Below are positions 1 to 8,826 of a stretch of DNA of 64,000 nucleotides, piece by piece. Location: assembly GCA_039028895.1 (NCBI GenBank), contig JBCCHF010000007.1, positions 1 through 64,000 on the forward strand. Direction: 5' to 3'. The stretch's first letter is position 1; every line of letters begins with the position of its first letter. Under the pieces are notes generated by a model. That model did not search any database. It saw nothing but the letters and a program-made list of their open reading frames with translations, and was not told where the DNA came from. The translations under genes and the position numbers were made by a program. The DNA comes from JAHDCJ01 sp039028895 (GTDB lineage Bacteria; Bacteroidota; Bacteroidia; Chitinophagales; Saprospiraceae).

Positions 1-101
1 CGACTTTGCTCCCCAGTAATTTCGTATTTCGGTTTTTCCTCTGATTGGCAACCAAAAAATATGAAGGTCACCAATATCAGACTTGCTTTTAGCTTTTCCA
101 T
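1..101 (-). CDS. Lipoprotein, N-terminal fragment (runs off window)
   Basis: An ATG on the minus strand at 101 opens a reading frame that stays open to the window edge. The first 33 residues are a short basic start (MEKLK), a hydrophobic stretch and a lipobox ending FFGC, followed by QSEEKPKY, so it should be a signal-peptidase-II lipoprotein. Its start lies two bases after the stop of the PL6 lyase gene, so the two are almost certainly co-transcribed. That suggests an accessory role in alginate or chondroitin use, but too little is visible to name a family. Confidence 0.75.
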   Translation of the reverse strand, partial: MEKLKASLILVTFIFFGCQSEEKPKYEITGEQS

Positions 102-103
102 TT

Positions 104-1804
104 TTAAAATTTAACAAACTTAATGACCTGAATTTCTTTAACAGCATTTTGAGAATTCTGACGGGTTGCGATAACCGAATAAACCCCGGAAGAAAGCCCT
201 TGAAGTTCCTTAAAGACTATCTCTTTTCCAGAAAAGCTCGCTGACTTTAAAACGGTTTGCCCTTCGGCGTCTACTATTTCGATAGTTAAATCAAATGGGC
301 CAAAATTTTCAAGTGAAATGGTAACCTGTTCGAAAGCAGGATTTGGGAAAACATTGATTAGATCATTAACAATGATGACATTATTAGATCCTGTTATTTC
401 GGAAGTATTATAATCAGGGCCTGTATTTTCTTCGGTGGCCATTGGCGTAATGAAAATGTTATGCGGATACTCATGACAACCAAGATCTTTTTCGGCAATG
501 TTTGCAGGGCGATTTTGTCCCATAAGATCGAATAAAATATCGTTATCGATCATCTCGATGCCTTCAAACTGAGGAATTGATTCAAACCCAGGTTCTGCTG
601 CATTTCTGGCAGGACTGTTTTCAGAAATACCCCAAAACCCTTCGCTATTAACAGAAAGGAGAGGGTCAGCAACCATTATTCCTGAAGGCGGTAAAGACAT
701 ACCGAGATCGCCAAAACCAATATTGCCTATCCATGTTTCGTTACCTGTAGGATCGTCGAAAATATCATTTTCTGGATTGGCGAATATATTATTTGAAAAA
801 GCAATATTAGTTGGTTCATTATCGCCTCCTCCTCCAAGCCGGATTCGATCACAATTTACAATAGTATTAAAAGCTATATTGATATTATCCAAAGGGTCAG
901 ATTCTTCGTTTTGAAGAAATATGGCCCTGTCAGTCAGTCCGAAAAAGTAATTATTATAAATGTACTGGTCTTGTCCTTCTCGCACCCTGACGCCCCCTTT
1001 TCCATTTAAAAAGAAATTGCCGTAAACGATATTTTCTGACCCATGACGGAGTACCAGTTCGGCTTTTGTGTTATCTTCAAAAGTGTTATTTCGATAAACA
1101 TTCTGGCGAGCCTTATTGGAAATAATTTCGCCATCTCCATCACAATGCGTGAAATAACAATGTTCCACAAGCGTTCTGCTAATTCGATCGGATTGTGTAC
1201 TTAGTCCGATCCTTATTGGCTCGATACCCATATCGTTACCTATTCCTTCAAAGTTTTTGAAAGAACAATTTTGAATTTTATGATAACCAGGATGATCCGG
1301 GTCGACCAATATCGAGAGGATGTTTTGGTCGTCGAGATTTAGTCGATTCTCAAAATTGCAATAGGTGATATTAACATACTGACTTGATTCGCGAACGATC
1401 AAATATTTATAGCTGGTGTACGCCCTGATGTTGACCTGTGTGATATTGATGTAACTGCCCGAAACATTTATAACATGCTGGGTCCCTATATTTCCTTCAA
1501 TAAATTGAACCCCTTCAAAATTGATATTATCTCCAGTGATATTGGCCCTAGATACTCCCCTAAAAATCGATCCTCCTGGAATAGTAGCTCTGATATTGAG
1601 GTAATCTTTTGAAATATTCATGTAAATGTCTGAGTAGGTGCCAATTTCCCAAATAATCGTATCATTCATTGAGGCATCATTATGCGCCTCATTAAAAGTC
1701 AATTGAGAGTTAACGTAAAACACATCTGCCTTTAATTCAATAAAAGGCAGCACCAAAAAAAGTACTGTAGCAATTGTTGGTGTTATTTTTTTCAATATGA
1801 TCAT
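104..1804 (-). CDS. PL6 family polysaccharide lyase (alginate lyase/chondroitinase B-like) with T9SS sorting domain
   Basis: This secreted parallel beta-helix lyase should cleave a uronic-acid polysaccharide by beta-elimination; alginate is the likely substrate in a marine bacterium, dermatan/chondroitin the alternative. Residues 1-26 form a signal peptide. The body shows repeated N-I/V-N beta-helix turns, and the PL6 active-site stretch is clear: EIISNK ending at K231 and LRHG with R253, matching the Lys/Arg catalytic pair of chondroitinase B and PL6 alginate lyases, with acidic residues next to K231 able to hold calcium. Residues ~480-566 are a type-A T9SS domain (VFPNPA, later SSGVYSV), so the enzyme is exported by the Type IX system. 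A lipoprotein gene follows two bases downstream. Family confident, substrate not. Confidence 0.9.
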   Translation of the reverse strand: MIILKKITPTIATVLFLVLPFIELKADVFYVNSQLTFNEAHNDASMNDTIIWEIGTYSDIYMNISKDYLNIRATIPGGSIFRGVSRANITGDNINFEGVQFIEGNIGTQHVINVSGSYINITQVNIRAYTSYKYLIVRESSQYVNITYCNFENRLNLDDQNILSILVDPDHPGYHKIQNCSFKNFEGIGNDMGIEPIRIGLSTQSDRISRTLVEHCYFTHCDGDGEIISNKARQNVYRNNTFEDNTKAELVLRHGSENIVYGNFFLNGKGGVRVREGQDQYIYNNYFFGLTDRAIFLQNEESDPLDNINIAFNTIVNCDRIRLGGGGDNEPTNIAFSNNIFANPENDIFDDPTGNETWIGNIGFGDLGMSLPPSGIMVADPLLSVNSEGFWGISENSPARNAAEPGFESIPQFEGIEMIDNDILFDLMGQNRPANIAEKDLGCHEYPHNIFITPMATEENTGPDYNTSEITGSNNVIIVNDLINVFPNPAFEQVTISLENFGPFDLTIEIVDAEGQTVLKSASFSGKEIVFKELQGLSSGVYSVIATRQNSQNAVKEIQVIKFVKF

Positions 1805-1854
1805 AGTTTTTAATATGTATAAATAATATTAAGCTGTTTTCAAAAAAAAACAAA

Positions 1855-1883
1855 GAAATATAACCCTTTTGTCTTGTACAAAA
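1855..1883 (-). promoter_or_regulatory. Candidate sigma-ABfr promoter of the PL6 operon
   Basis: Read on the minus strand, TTTTG (1883-1879) is followed after 16 bases by TATATTTC (1862-1855), one mismatch from the Bacteroidota -7 element TAnnTTTG. It lies 51-58 bases upstream of the PL6 start codon. The spacing is one base below the usual 17-23. Confidence 0.4.
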
Positions 1884-1896
1884 ATTAACTACCAGA

Positions 1897-1975
1897 ATCT
1901 CTGTGAAACGCTGCGAATTTCTTTGCGCCATTCAATGGTGAGAAAGGTTGACTATTGTTCTCACCACAAAGAGCC
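1897..1975. repeat. Dispersed CTCTGTG/CTTTGCG repeat with 9-bp hairpin
   Basis: A copy of the degenerate repeat family that recurs through the window: CTCTGTGAAACGCTGCG, then CTTTGCGCC. It includes a perfect inverted repeat, TGGTGAGAA (1936-1944) and TTCTCACCA (1958-1966). It lies between the divergent PL6 and ankyrin genes. Confidence 0.6.
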
Positions 1976-2071
1976 AAATTGGACCTCGAAGGGTACTGGA
2001 GAGAGCACCATATTTGTTTTAGCCGGAAAATCCATATGTTGTAGCTTTTCCAGGAAAATTAAATTCGGATA

Positions 2072-3463
2072 ATGGGGAAAGTGAAATTCTTCTTCAGCTT
2101 TGTTGTGTTTATGTTAATTTCTTTTGAACTTTCGGCCCAAAGAATTCATGGATATGCTTGCCGCGGGGATTTGGAAAAACTGGATTCTCTATTGAATTCT
2201 GGGTATGATATTAATGTTGGGAATAAATATGATTTTCAACGGTCATTATTGCATTATGCCATAGGTTGCCGGCAACCTGATATTTTGAGCTACCTAATCG
2301 AAAAAGGCATTAATGTCAATATCCTCGATGAGGAAAAAAGAAGCCCCCTGTTTGTGGCTGCCAAACAGAACCAGACTGAATTTATTAAAATCCTAATCGA
2401 TGCAGGAGCAGAAGCTAATGTAATTGACAAGTACGGATTAACACCGCTCCATTTTAGTGTTCTGCAGAATAATATGGCGGTCACCAAAATATTAGTAGAA
2501 AAAGGCGCCGACCTCGAAGTCGCCAATAACAAAGGCGCAGTTGCACTTGAAATTGCAGAGAGAGAAGGGTGGATGGAAATCTATGATTACCTTATTGAAA
2601 ACGGCGCCGATAAAAACAAAGTGCGGAAGCACAAGGTCAAAGGTAAATACATGGGCCAAAAAAGACCTGGCCTAATACCACAGATGTTTGCTCCCAATTT
2701 TATTTCCACGGAGACCCATATTCAAAATGGGATATTCCACCCTAATGGGAAAGAGTTCTATTTCACCAAAACAGGACGCGGTTTCAGAGAAGGTAGATTA
2801 ATGGTGTCAAAACGCAAAGGCAGAAGATGGACCAAACCGCAGCAAATGACAATCACCGGAGATTATGGTGCCATCGATCCGTTTATTTCAATTGATGGTA
2901 ATCAACTTTTCTATTGCAGCAATCGGCCCGTCATTGAAGGCGAACCACCTCAAAAACATGTAGACATCTGGGTGCTTAATCGCGAAGGCAAGTGGTGGAG
3001 TGAACCCATTCATTTAGGTAATGAAGTCAATGATGATGAGTTCGACTGGTTCCCGAGCGTTTCCCGAAAGGGCACACTTTATTATAGTAAACAAAGAAAA
3101 AGCAACGACATCCTGTATGCTGAATTCAAAAACGGAAAATGGCAGAAAGGGATAGTCATGAGTGATTCGATCAATTCAGAAAAGGTCGATTACGATCCTT
3201 ACATAGCACCCGATGAAAGCTACCTGATTTTCGCTTCCAACCGACCAGGGGGTTATGGGTCAAATGACCTCTACATCAGTTTTAAAAATGAAGATGGCAC
3301 ATGGAGCAAAGCCAAAAATATGGGCCCCGAGATCAACTCCGAATATTCAGAATTTACCCCCGGCATTTCTCCTGATGGAAAATATTTTTTCTTTTCAAAC
3401 AGTAAAGCAGGCGTAGGTGATCTATATTGGGTCGATGCCCAGATTATCGAAAACTTGAGATAA
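2072..3463 (+). CDS. Secreted ankyrin-repeat and PD40 (WD40-like beta-propeller) fusion protein
   Basis: Residues 1-22 are a signal peptide (cleavage after LSA). Residues ~25-185 hold four to five ankyrin repeats with the usual LLNSGYDIN, G-TPLH and LVEKGADLE elements. Residues ~205-460 are PD40-type propeller blades (FHPNGKEFYF, FISIDGNQLFY, ISPDGKYFFF), the module found in TolB and in many Bacteroidota OmpA-linked proteins. Both halves bind proteins or peptides, so an exported scaffold is likely, but I cannot name a partner. The fusion is uncommon. The next gene starts 9 bases after the stop and is probably co-transcribed. Confidence 0.8.
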   Translation: MGKVKFFFSFVVFMLISFELSAQRIHGYACRGDLEKLDSLLNSGYDINVGNKYDFQRSLLHYAIGCRQPDILSYLIEKGINVNILDEEKRSPLFVAAKQNQTEFIKILIDAGAEANVIDKYGLTPLHFSVLQNNMAVTKILVEKGADLEVANNKGAVALEIAEREGWMEIYDYLIENGADKNKVRKHKVKGKYMGQKRPGLIPQMFAPNFISTETHIQNGIFHPNGKEFYFTKTGRGFREGRLMVSKRKGRRWTKPQQMTITGDYGAIDPFISIDGNQLFYCSNRPVIEGEPPQKHVDIWVLNREGKWWSEPIHLGNEVNDDEFDWFPSVSRKGTLYYSKQRKSNDILYAEFKNGKWQKGIVMSDSINSEKVDYDPYIAPDESYLIFASNRPGGYGSNDLYISFKNEDGTWSKAKNMGPEINSEYSEFTPGISPDGKYFFFSNSKAGVGDLYWVDAQIIENLR

Positions 3464-3472
3464 GAAAACACA

Positions 3473-3976
3473 ATGATTCCACACGCTGAAATGCAGCAAT
3501 ATGTTGACAAAATCAACAGTAAATTCTCTGTTCACGCCCTTTGGGACGGGTATTACATCCGAATGTTCAAAAGAAGAAATCTCGTCATTGGTGGCAGCCA
3601 GGACTGGATCTATTACCACAACATTGATATCATTTTTAAAAAAGTCATTTTCTTTAATTTGCCTTCGTATTGGCAGGATGCCTGTATTGAAGGCGAAGAC
3701 CTTTTCAGGCTTACAACCCACGAAGAACTCATACTACACCATCCAGACTTCAATCCTTTAGACCGACATGTATTTGCTATAGATCTCGATTTTGACTACC
3801 TCGGTAAAGGGGATAAACACACCTATTTTATCGTAGCGGCTAATGTCTTTTATGAAAGGCATGATCCCCCTGGTGATGGCCTATTGTATTATGAAGACCC
3901 ATTGGGAAAAGTTGGAATTTACAATAAAAACAACAGGGTGATAAAAGTTAAACCTCAATCAGACCAAGGAACATAA
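3473..3976 (+). CDS. Conserved-looking protein of unknown function
   Basis: A 167-residue protein with no signal peptide or membrane segment, rich in aromatic and acidic residues (SQDWIYYHNIDIIF, DLDFDYLG). I do not recognise the family. The centre is immunity-like in composition (soluble, acidic, aromatic), but that is only an impression. It follows the ankyrin/PD40 gene by 9 bases and is followed 59 bases later by a serine hydrolase. The coding call rests on length, operon-like spacing and lack of a competing frame. Confidence 0.65.
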   Translation: MIPHAEMQQYVDKINSKFSVHALWDGYYIRMFKRRNLVIGGSQDWIYYHNIDIIFKKVIFFNLPSYWQDACIEGEDLFRLTTHEELILHHPDFNPLDRHVFAIDLDFDYLGKGDKHTYFIVAANVFYERHDPPGDGLLYYEDPLGKVGIYNKNNRVIKVKPQSDQGT

Positions 3977-4035
3977 AAAATACTTGTACTACTTTGCAGA
4001 AAACTTCTCTAATAAATCCACTAAACCATCCCAAA

Positions 4036-6039
4036 ATGAAAAAAATTCTTTCCATCATCGCTCTTTTCTGCTTTTTCAGCATTACGTTATTTTCCCAGGA
4101 GACGAAGCTTGAATTAAATAACCCAATTGAAAAATCCCTGAAACTGGGCGAAAAACATGTTTATGTTGTAGAAGCTGAAGCCGATAAATATTTATTCGCT
4201 GTGGTGTTACAGGATGGCATTGACCTCACAATTGCTGTGTATGGTCCGGACGACGAAAAAGTAGGCGACTTTGACAGTCCAAATTATCAACATGGGCCCG
4301 AGTACATTTCATTTAACACCACAGCTACCGGAACCTACAGATTTGAAATCGAAGGTTTTGAAGGAAACCAGCCAGAGGATCATGTCGGAGACTATAAAGT
4401 TGAATGGTTAAATCTCGAACCCATACCGACAACGCCCGAAGGACGTATTGACCAATTATTTTTCCCGTGGAACAGGAAAGGATCTCCAGGGGCTTCCGTT
4501 GCGGTGATGAAAGATGGCGAAATTATTTTCAGCAAAGGTTATGGTGAAGCCCAATTGGAATACAATATTCCTATTGATCCGAATTCGATCTTTCATATAG
4601 CGTCTATTTCCAAACAGTTCACAGCATACTGCATGGCTAAACTGGCAGATGAAGGGAAGCTGTCACTTGACGACCCGATACAAAAACACTTGCCGGAAAT
4701 GGCTGATTTCGGAAAAACGATCACGATAAAGCACCTTATCTATCACACTAGCGGATTGCGTGATCAGTGGAACCTTCTGGCCATGGCTGGCTGGCGCCTC
4801 GATGATGTGATTACCAAAGGCCAGGTTTTGCGTTTAATGAGTCGACAAACAGCGTTAAACTTTGAGCCTGGTGCCGAATATCTTTATTGTAATTCCGGCT
4901 ACACCTTAATGGCTGAGATTGTTGAGCGCGTTACCGAAAAAACCTTCCCCGAATGGACTGAAGAAAATATCTTCGAGCCTTTGGGAATGACCAATACCTT
5001 GTTTTTCGACGATCACGAAAAGATCGTTCCGAATCGTACTTATTCATTTAGCGAATCAGGTTCCGGATTCAGGAAAAGGGTTTTGAGCTATGCGAATGCC
5101 GGCGCGACCAGCCTTTTTACGACACCAGAAGACCTCTTGAAATGGGCCCACAGCTTTTCCAAACCTATTGCCGGAAACGAAAAAGTCATGGAGCAAATGC
5201 AAGAGCGCGGCGTCTTGACCAAAGGTGATACCATCACATACGCTTTCGGCCAGGTCCTTGGCGAATGGAAAGGACTCAAGACATGGAGTCATGGAGGTGC
5301 AGATGCCGGATTCAGGACTTACATGGTACGATTCCCTGATCAGAATATCAACATTGCTGTTTTCAGTAATCTGGGTTCATTCAATCCAGGCCAAAAGGCT
5401 TATGAAATAGCTGAAATTTACCTGGAAGAACATATTGAGCAAAAGCCGACATCAAAAGAAAAAGCCGAAACAGCTGAAGCTGAAGAAACAAACACAGTAG
5501 AAATTGACATCGAAATTCTAGAAGCCTACAATGGAAAATATGAAATTGCCCCTGGTTTTATATTGACGATTTCTTCAGAAGACAGCCAACTATTTGGCCA
5601 GGCTACAGGGCAGGGCAGGTTCCCTTTAACTCCGAATTCAACAACAGAGTTCGGATTTGCAGATGCCGGCATCAAAATCGTTTTTGAGCGCAATGATGAC
5701 AACTCAATTCCTCACCTTACCCTATATCAGGGAGCCAATGTAATCGAGTGTAAACGTATGAAGGATTTTGATGCTGATGGAGTAGACCTTAAAGCTTATG
5801 AAGGTGATTACTACAGCGAGGAATTATTAACAACATACATGCTCAGGGTAGAAGATGGTAAATTAGTCGCCAAACATCAACGCCACGACAATATCGGACT
5901 CACACCAACCAAGGAAGATCACTTTTCCGGAAATGTCTGGTTTATGGGGCAGATAGAATTTACACGTGATGGAGAAAATATTTCTGGAATGAAAGTGTCA
6001 AATGGCCGCGTTAAGAATTTGGTGTTTGGTAAGGAATAG
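4036..6039 (+). CDS. Secreted serine hydrolase, class C beta-lactamase/D-aminopeptidase family, with N-terminal PPC-like domain
   Basis: The start is placed at ATG 4036, where a typical signal peptide begins (MKKILSII, cleavage after LFSQ); a TTG 42 bases upstream is less likely. Residues ~25-130 resemble a bacterial pre-peptidase C-terminal domain. Residues ~135-460 are the beta-lactamase-related fold with all three motifs: S190-x-x-K193 (SISK), Y284-x-N286 (YCN) and HGG near 419. A C-terminal region of about 190 residues resembles the DUF3471-like tail of these hydrolases. Likely role: periplasmic peptidase or esterase on a peptide or D-amino-acid substrate rather than antibiotic resistance. 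Confidence 0.87.
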   Translation: MKKILSIIALFCFFSITLFSQETKLELNNPIEKSLKLGEKHVYVVEAEADKYLFAVVLQDGIDLTIAVYGPDDEKVGDFDSPNYQHGPEYISFNTTATGTYRFEIEGFEGNQPEDHVGDYKVEWLNLEPIPTTPEGRIDQLFFPWNRKGSPGASVAVMKDGEIIFSKGYGEAQLEYNIPIDPNSIFHIASISKQFTAYCMAKLADEGKLSLDDPIQKHLPEMADFGKTITIKHLIYHTSGLRDQWNLLAMAGWRLDDVITKGQVLRLMSRQTALNFEPGAEYLYCNSGYTLMAEIVERVTEKTFPEWTEENIFEPLGMTNTLFFDDHEKIVPNRTYSFSESGSGFRKRVLSYANAGATSLFTTPEDLLKWAHSFSKPIAGNEKVMEQMQERGVLTKGDTITYAFGQVLGEWKGLKTWSHGGADAGFRTYMVRFPDQNINIAVFSNLGSFNPGQKAYEIAEIYLEEHIEQKPTSKEKAETAEAEETNTVEIDIEILEAYNGKYEIAPGFILTISSEDSQLFGQATGQGRFPLTPNSTTEFGFADAGIKIVFERNDDNSIPHLTLYQGANVIECKRMKDFDADGVDLKAYEGDYYSEELLTTYMLRVEDGKLVAKHQRHDNIGLTPTKEDHFSGNVWFMGQIEFTRDGENISGMKVSNGRVKNLVFGKE

Positions 6040-6124
6040 GCATTAAACCTCCTGGATCATCGAAAATAAATGTTTTACTGTTGAGACCTTTTCTGTTTGC
6101 CAGAAACTCACCGTAGAAAATGAC

Positions 6125-7591
6125 ATGAAACTAATGACCAAATCACTGAAAATGCCAATAAAAATCACAATTCTCCTATTCTGCACTATCATTGTAATTT
6201 TTTCCTGTAAACCAGCATCCGTTCCCGGAGATGAGCAAGAGAAACAAATTACATCCGACTCACTAGCGTACGAAGCTGACGAGATCAAAGCCGAAATGAT
6301 AAGAGCCTGGTTGGCCTATAAAGAACATGCCTGGGGCTACGATGTCTTATTGCCGCTTTCCAAAACAGGATACAACTGGTACGAAGAGTCGCTTGGCATT
6401 TCTCCTATCGATGCCTACAGCACCCTCGCTGTGATGGGACTTGACGAGATGGCTAAGGAAGTCGAAACTTATGCCTTGTCTAAAGACTGGGATCAGGATG
6501 TCTTTGTACAGGTTTTCGAAGTGAACATCCGCATCCTAGGCGGCTTGTTGGCCATTTACGATGATACACAAAACCCTGAAGTTCTTGAAAAAGCAATTGA
6601 TTTTGGAAACAGGATTTTACCCGCCTTCGATTCACCGACAGGTCTGCCTTATCATTCAGTTAACCTGAAAACCGGAGAGACTTCAGGCAACAAGGGAGAA
6701 GGGAAAGGCGAAGTGGTCAACGTCGCACAAGCGGCCACTTACCTCGTTGAATTTGGCATCCTGAGTTATTATGCACAGGATCCTAAATATTACCAGGCTG
6801 CCAAAAGAGCGACCAAAGCTATCTTCGACCGCAAGTCTGAAATCGGTTTACCTGGAGATTACATTAATGTAGAAACAGGAGAGTGGACCAATAACTGGTC
6901 GTATTTGCAGGCAGGGGTCGACTCTTATTACGAGTATATGTTCAAAAGCAATTTCCTATTCCCAGACCCTGAAGTTGAAGCGATGTGGGATTACAGTTTG
7001 GCGAAAATCAATGAGCACCTGGCCGAAGATTTTGAGGACCATCGCTTCTATCGTTGTGTGAATATGCACACCGGTGAAGTTGTTAAACGTTCTATGTCAT
7101 TATACGATGCGTTCTTCCCGGCAATGCAGGCAATGCACGGTGATTTGGAAAATGCTGAAAAGAATATGGCAACCTGGGACTGGCTTTGGGATAAATATGG
7201 ATTGCTGCCCACAAGGTATCACTACGAGGCAGATACCATTGAATACGCCAATTCAGAACTTAACCCCGAGATCATCGAATCAGCCTATTACCTGCATCGG
7301 GTAACAGGTAATGACAAGTACCTGCAGATGATTCATAAATACTGGGATGATATGAAATCCTGTTGTCGAAATAACGTGGCGTTTAACGCAGTCGATGATG
7401 TAAGAACAATGAAAGCGAAGGATTATTTAGCTACCTATTTCTATGCCGAAACGCTAAAATATTTCTATTTGGCTGCAGCCGATGAATCGGAATTTAATTT
7501 TGATGATTACGTGTTTAATACGGAAGCACATCCGTTCAAAAGGAGTCATTTCGACAAGGAGAAAGCTAAAGTGTATTTGGGAATTAACTAG
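6125..7591 (+). CDS. GH47 family alpha-mannosidase lipoprotein
   Basis: Family GH47 enzymes are inverting, calcium-dependent alpha-1,2-mannosidases best known from eukaryotic ER N-glycan trimming. The hallmarks are clear: RAWLAYKEHAWGYD (60-73), FEVNIRILGGLL (131-142) with acid E132, GLPYHSVNL, AGVDSYYEYM (263-272) with D266, PEIIESAYYLHR (381-392) with E382/E385, and the calcium-binding NTEAHP (465-470) with T466. A lipobox at C28 (IFSC) places it on the outer or inner membrane, possibly surface exposed. Two in-frame ATGs near the start leave it uncertain by up to nine codons. It overlaps the convergent regulator gene by 8 bases at the stops. Likely target: mannose-rich glycans of fungi or algae. 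Confidence 0.9.
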   Translation: MKLMTKSLKMPIKITILLFCTIIVIFSCKPASVPGDEQEKQITSDSLAYEADEIKAEMIRAWLAYKEHAWGYDVLLPLSKTGYNWYEESLGISPIDAYSTLAVMGLDEMAKEVETYALSKDWDQDVFVQVFEVNIRILGGLLAIYDDTQNPEVLEKAIDFGNRILPAFDSPTGLPYHSVNLKTGETSGNKGEGKGEVVNVAQAATYLVEFGILSYYAQDPKYYQAAKRATKAIFDRKSEIGLPGDYINVETGEWTNNWSYLQAGVDSYYEYMFKSNFLFPDPEVEAMWDYSLAKINEHLAEDFEDHRFYRCVNMHTGEVVKRSMSLYDAFFPAMQAMHGDLENAEKNMATWDWLWDKYGLLPTRYHYEADTIEYANSELNPEIIESAYYLHRVTGNDKYLQMIHKYWDDMKSCCRNNVAFNAVDDVRTMKAKDYLATYFYAETLKYFYLAAADESEFNFDDYVFNTEAHPFKRSHFDKEKAKVYLGIN

Positions 7592-8519
7592 TCTCGTTCA
7601 CAACCAACTTATAACCAATACCCCGAATGTTTACAATTTTGACTGTGGTATCAGCCTCAAGTTTTTTACGCAATTTGGATATGAAAACGTCAAGGGTCCT
7701 GCCGACATAATCGCCTTCGTCACCCCAGACTTTCTGGAGAATCACTTCGCGTTCAATGGGCTGATTAGCCGAATCATGAAGCAGGGCAAGCAATTCCGCT
7801 TCCTTATTGGATAATTCAGTGGTTATGCCTTTATGAGACAGCGTCATATTCCTTTTGTCAAATCTGGACGCACCGAGCGGAACCACAAAAGGATCATATT
7901 TTTCAGGTTCTCTTTTGGTGATCACATAACCAATAAAACCGATAAAAACCAACAACGGCACAGACCAATAAGCCATTCTGGACGGATCAGAATTAGTGGC
8001 TGCTACCTCTGCAGCATCCAAAACGGGCGGGTCAATATTTATAGGATGATTTTCATCATCGTAATCCAGCTTTTTTGCAGCTTCAGTTCCATCCAGAATT
8101 GTGATCAAAAGGTTATAACAACTTTCAGGTAGACCTCTTCCCACGCAACCCATAATTCCTTCATAAGCAGTATTGCCCAACTCAAAGCTATGAACGATAT
8201 CTTTCGTTTCACAATTTTCAATTTCCACAAGCAGGAACTCGGCAAACCCGGTCTTCCGTTTTACATCATCTACGATGAACATGATATCTTCCGGGTTAAA
8301 CCCAAAGTCAAATTCGAATGGAATCTTATAACTATTGTCAACCTTTTCAATTGGCATGACACGTGACGACTCATCGCCATGACAAAGGAGTACGTGGTGG
8401 CCTATGGTCCGCATCGCAACGCTAATTCGCTTTTCTGCAATTACCTCGTCTACGTTACTTTGCGCCAACAATGGTAAAAGAATAATCAGAATGATAAACC
8501 CCAGTTTTTGAAATGCCAT
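7584..8519 (-). CDS. Membrane-anchored OmpR/PhoB-type winged-helix regulator with periplasmic sensor domain
   Basis: An N-terminal hydrophobic segment, a periplasmic region of about 150 residues with several cysteines, a second membrane helix (SVPLLVFIGFIGYVI) and a C-terminal cytoplasmic winged helix (LSNKEAELLALL, TLDVFISKLRKKL, IVNIRGIGYKL) give a one-component transmembrane regulator. There is no receiver or kinase domain. The domain order is the reverse of ToxR/CadC, whose DNA-binding part is N-terminal. I place the start at ATG 8519, because a good -7 element at 8545-8552 would put the transcript start at or after the earlier ATG (8540). The four TTAC repeats upstream suit autoregulation. 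The inducing signal is unknown. Confidence 0.85.
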   Translation of the reverse strand: MAFQKLGFIILIILLPLLAQSNVDEVIAEKRISVAMRTIGHHVLLCHGDESSRVMPIEKVDNSYKIPFEFDFGFNPEDIMFIVDDVKRKTGFAEFLLVEIENCETKDIVHSFELGNTAYEGIMGCVGRGLPESCYNLLITILDGTEAAKKLDYDDENHPINIDPPVLDAAEVAATNSDPSRMAYWSVPLLVFIGFIGYVITKREPEKYDPFVVPLGASRFDKRNMTLSHKGITTELSNKEAELLALLHDSANQPIEREVILQKVWGDEGDYVGRTLDVFISKLRKKLEADTTVKIVNIRGIGYKLVVNETS

Positions 8520-8544
8520 ATTGAAATACCCGAAAGTCATACTA

Positions 8545-8552
8545 CAAATCTA
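8545..8552 (-). promoter_or_regulatory. -7 element of the winged-helix regulator gene
   Basis: TAGATTTG on the minus strand is an exact match to TAnnTTTG. No TTG is seen at the expected -33 distance. That region instead approaches the TTAC repeat array, so this may be an activator-dependent promoter. Confidence 0.5.
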
Positions 8553-8580
8553 TTTGGATTAAAACTTTTTTTGAAGTCTT

Positions 8581-8616
8581 TTACCCTCAATTTACATTAA
8601 TTTACATTTGGTTACA
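8581..8616. promoter_or_regulatory. Phased TTAC direct-repeat array, candidate OmpR-type operator
   Basis: TTAC begins at 8581, 8592, 8602 and 8612, spacings of 11, 10 and 10 bases. The middle two are TTTACATT-AA and TTTACATT-TG, and the last is GTTACA. Direct repeats at one helical turn are what OmpR/PhoB-family winged helices bind. The array is 29-65 bases upstream of the regulator's own -7 element and in the shared region with the divergent TonB-C-like gene. Confidence 0.6.
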
Positions 8617-8826
8617 GCATAAAAATATATTCTAACTTAATTTTAACCTGTGAAAGCAAATAGGGTTTATTCCCTCAGCTATCAAAACGTTTCCAGTTCT
8701 AAAGAGGTCTCACGAAAAGGACTCTACGTCAAAATTTATATCATATCAGGATGACGCTGGATGCCTTCCAGGAGACCTCGATAGAACAATTTGAACAAAG
8801 CATTTAGAATAAAAACACTTCCAGGT

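Noticed and set aside
1869..2072. A 67-codon open frame before the ankyrin gene
   Set aside because: It runs through the dispersed repeat and ends on the next start; composition is not coding-like.
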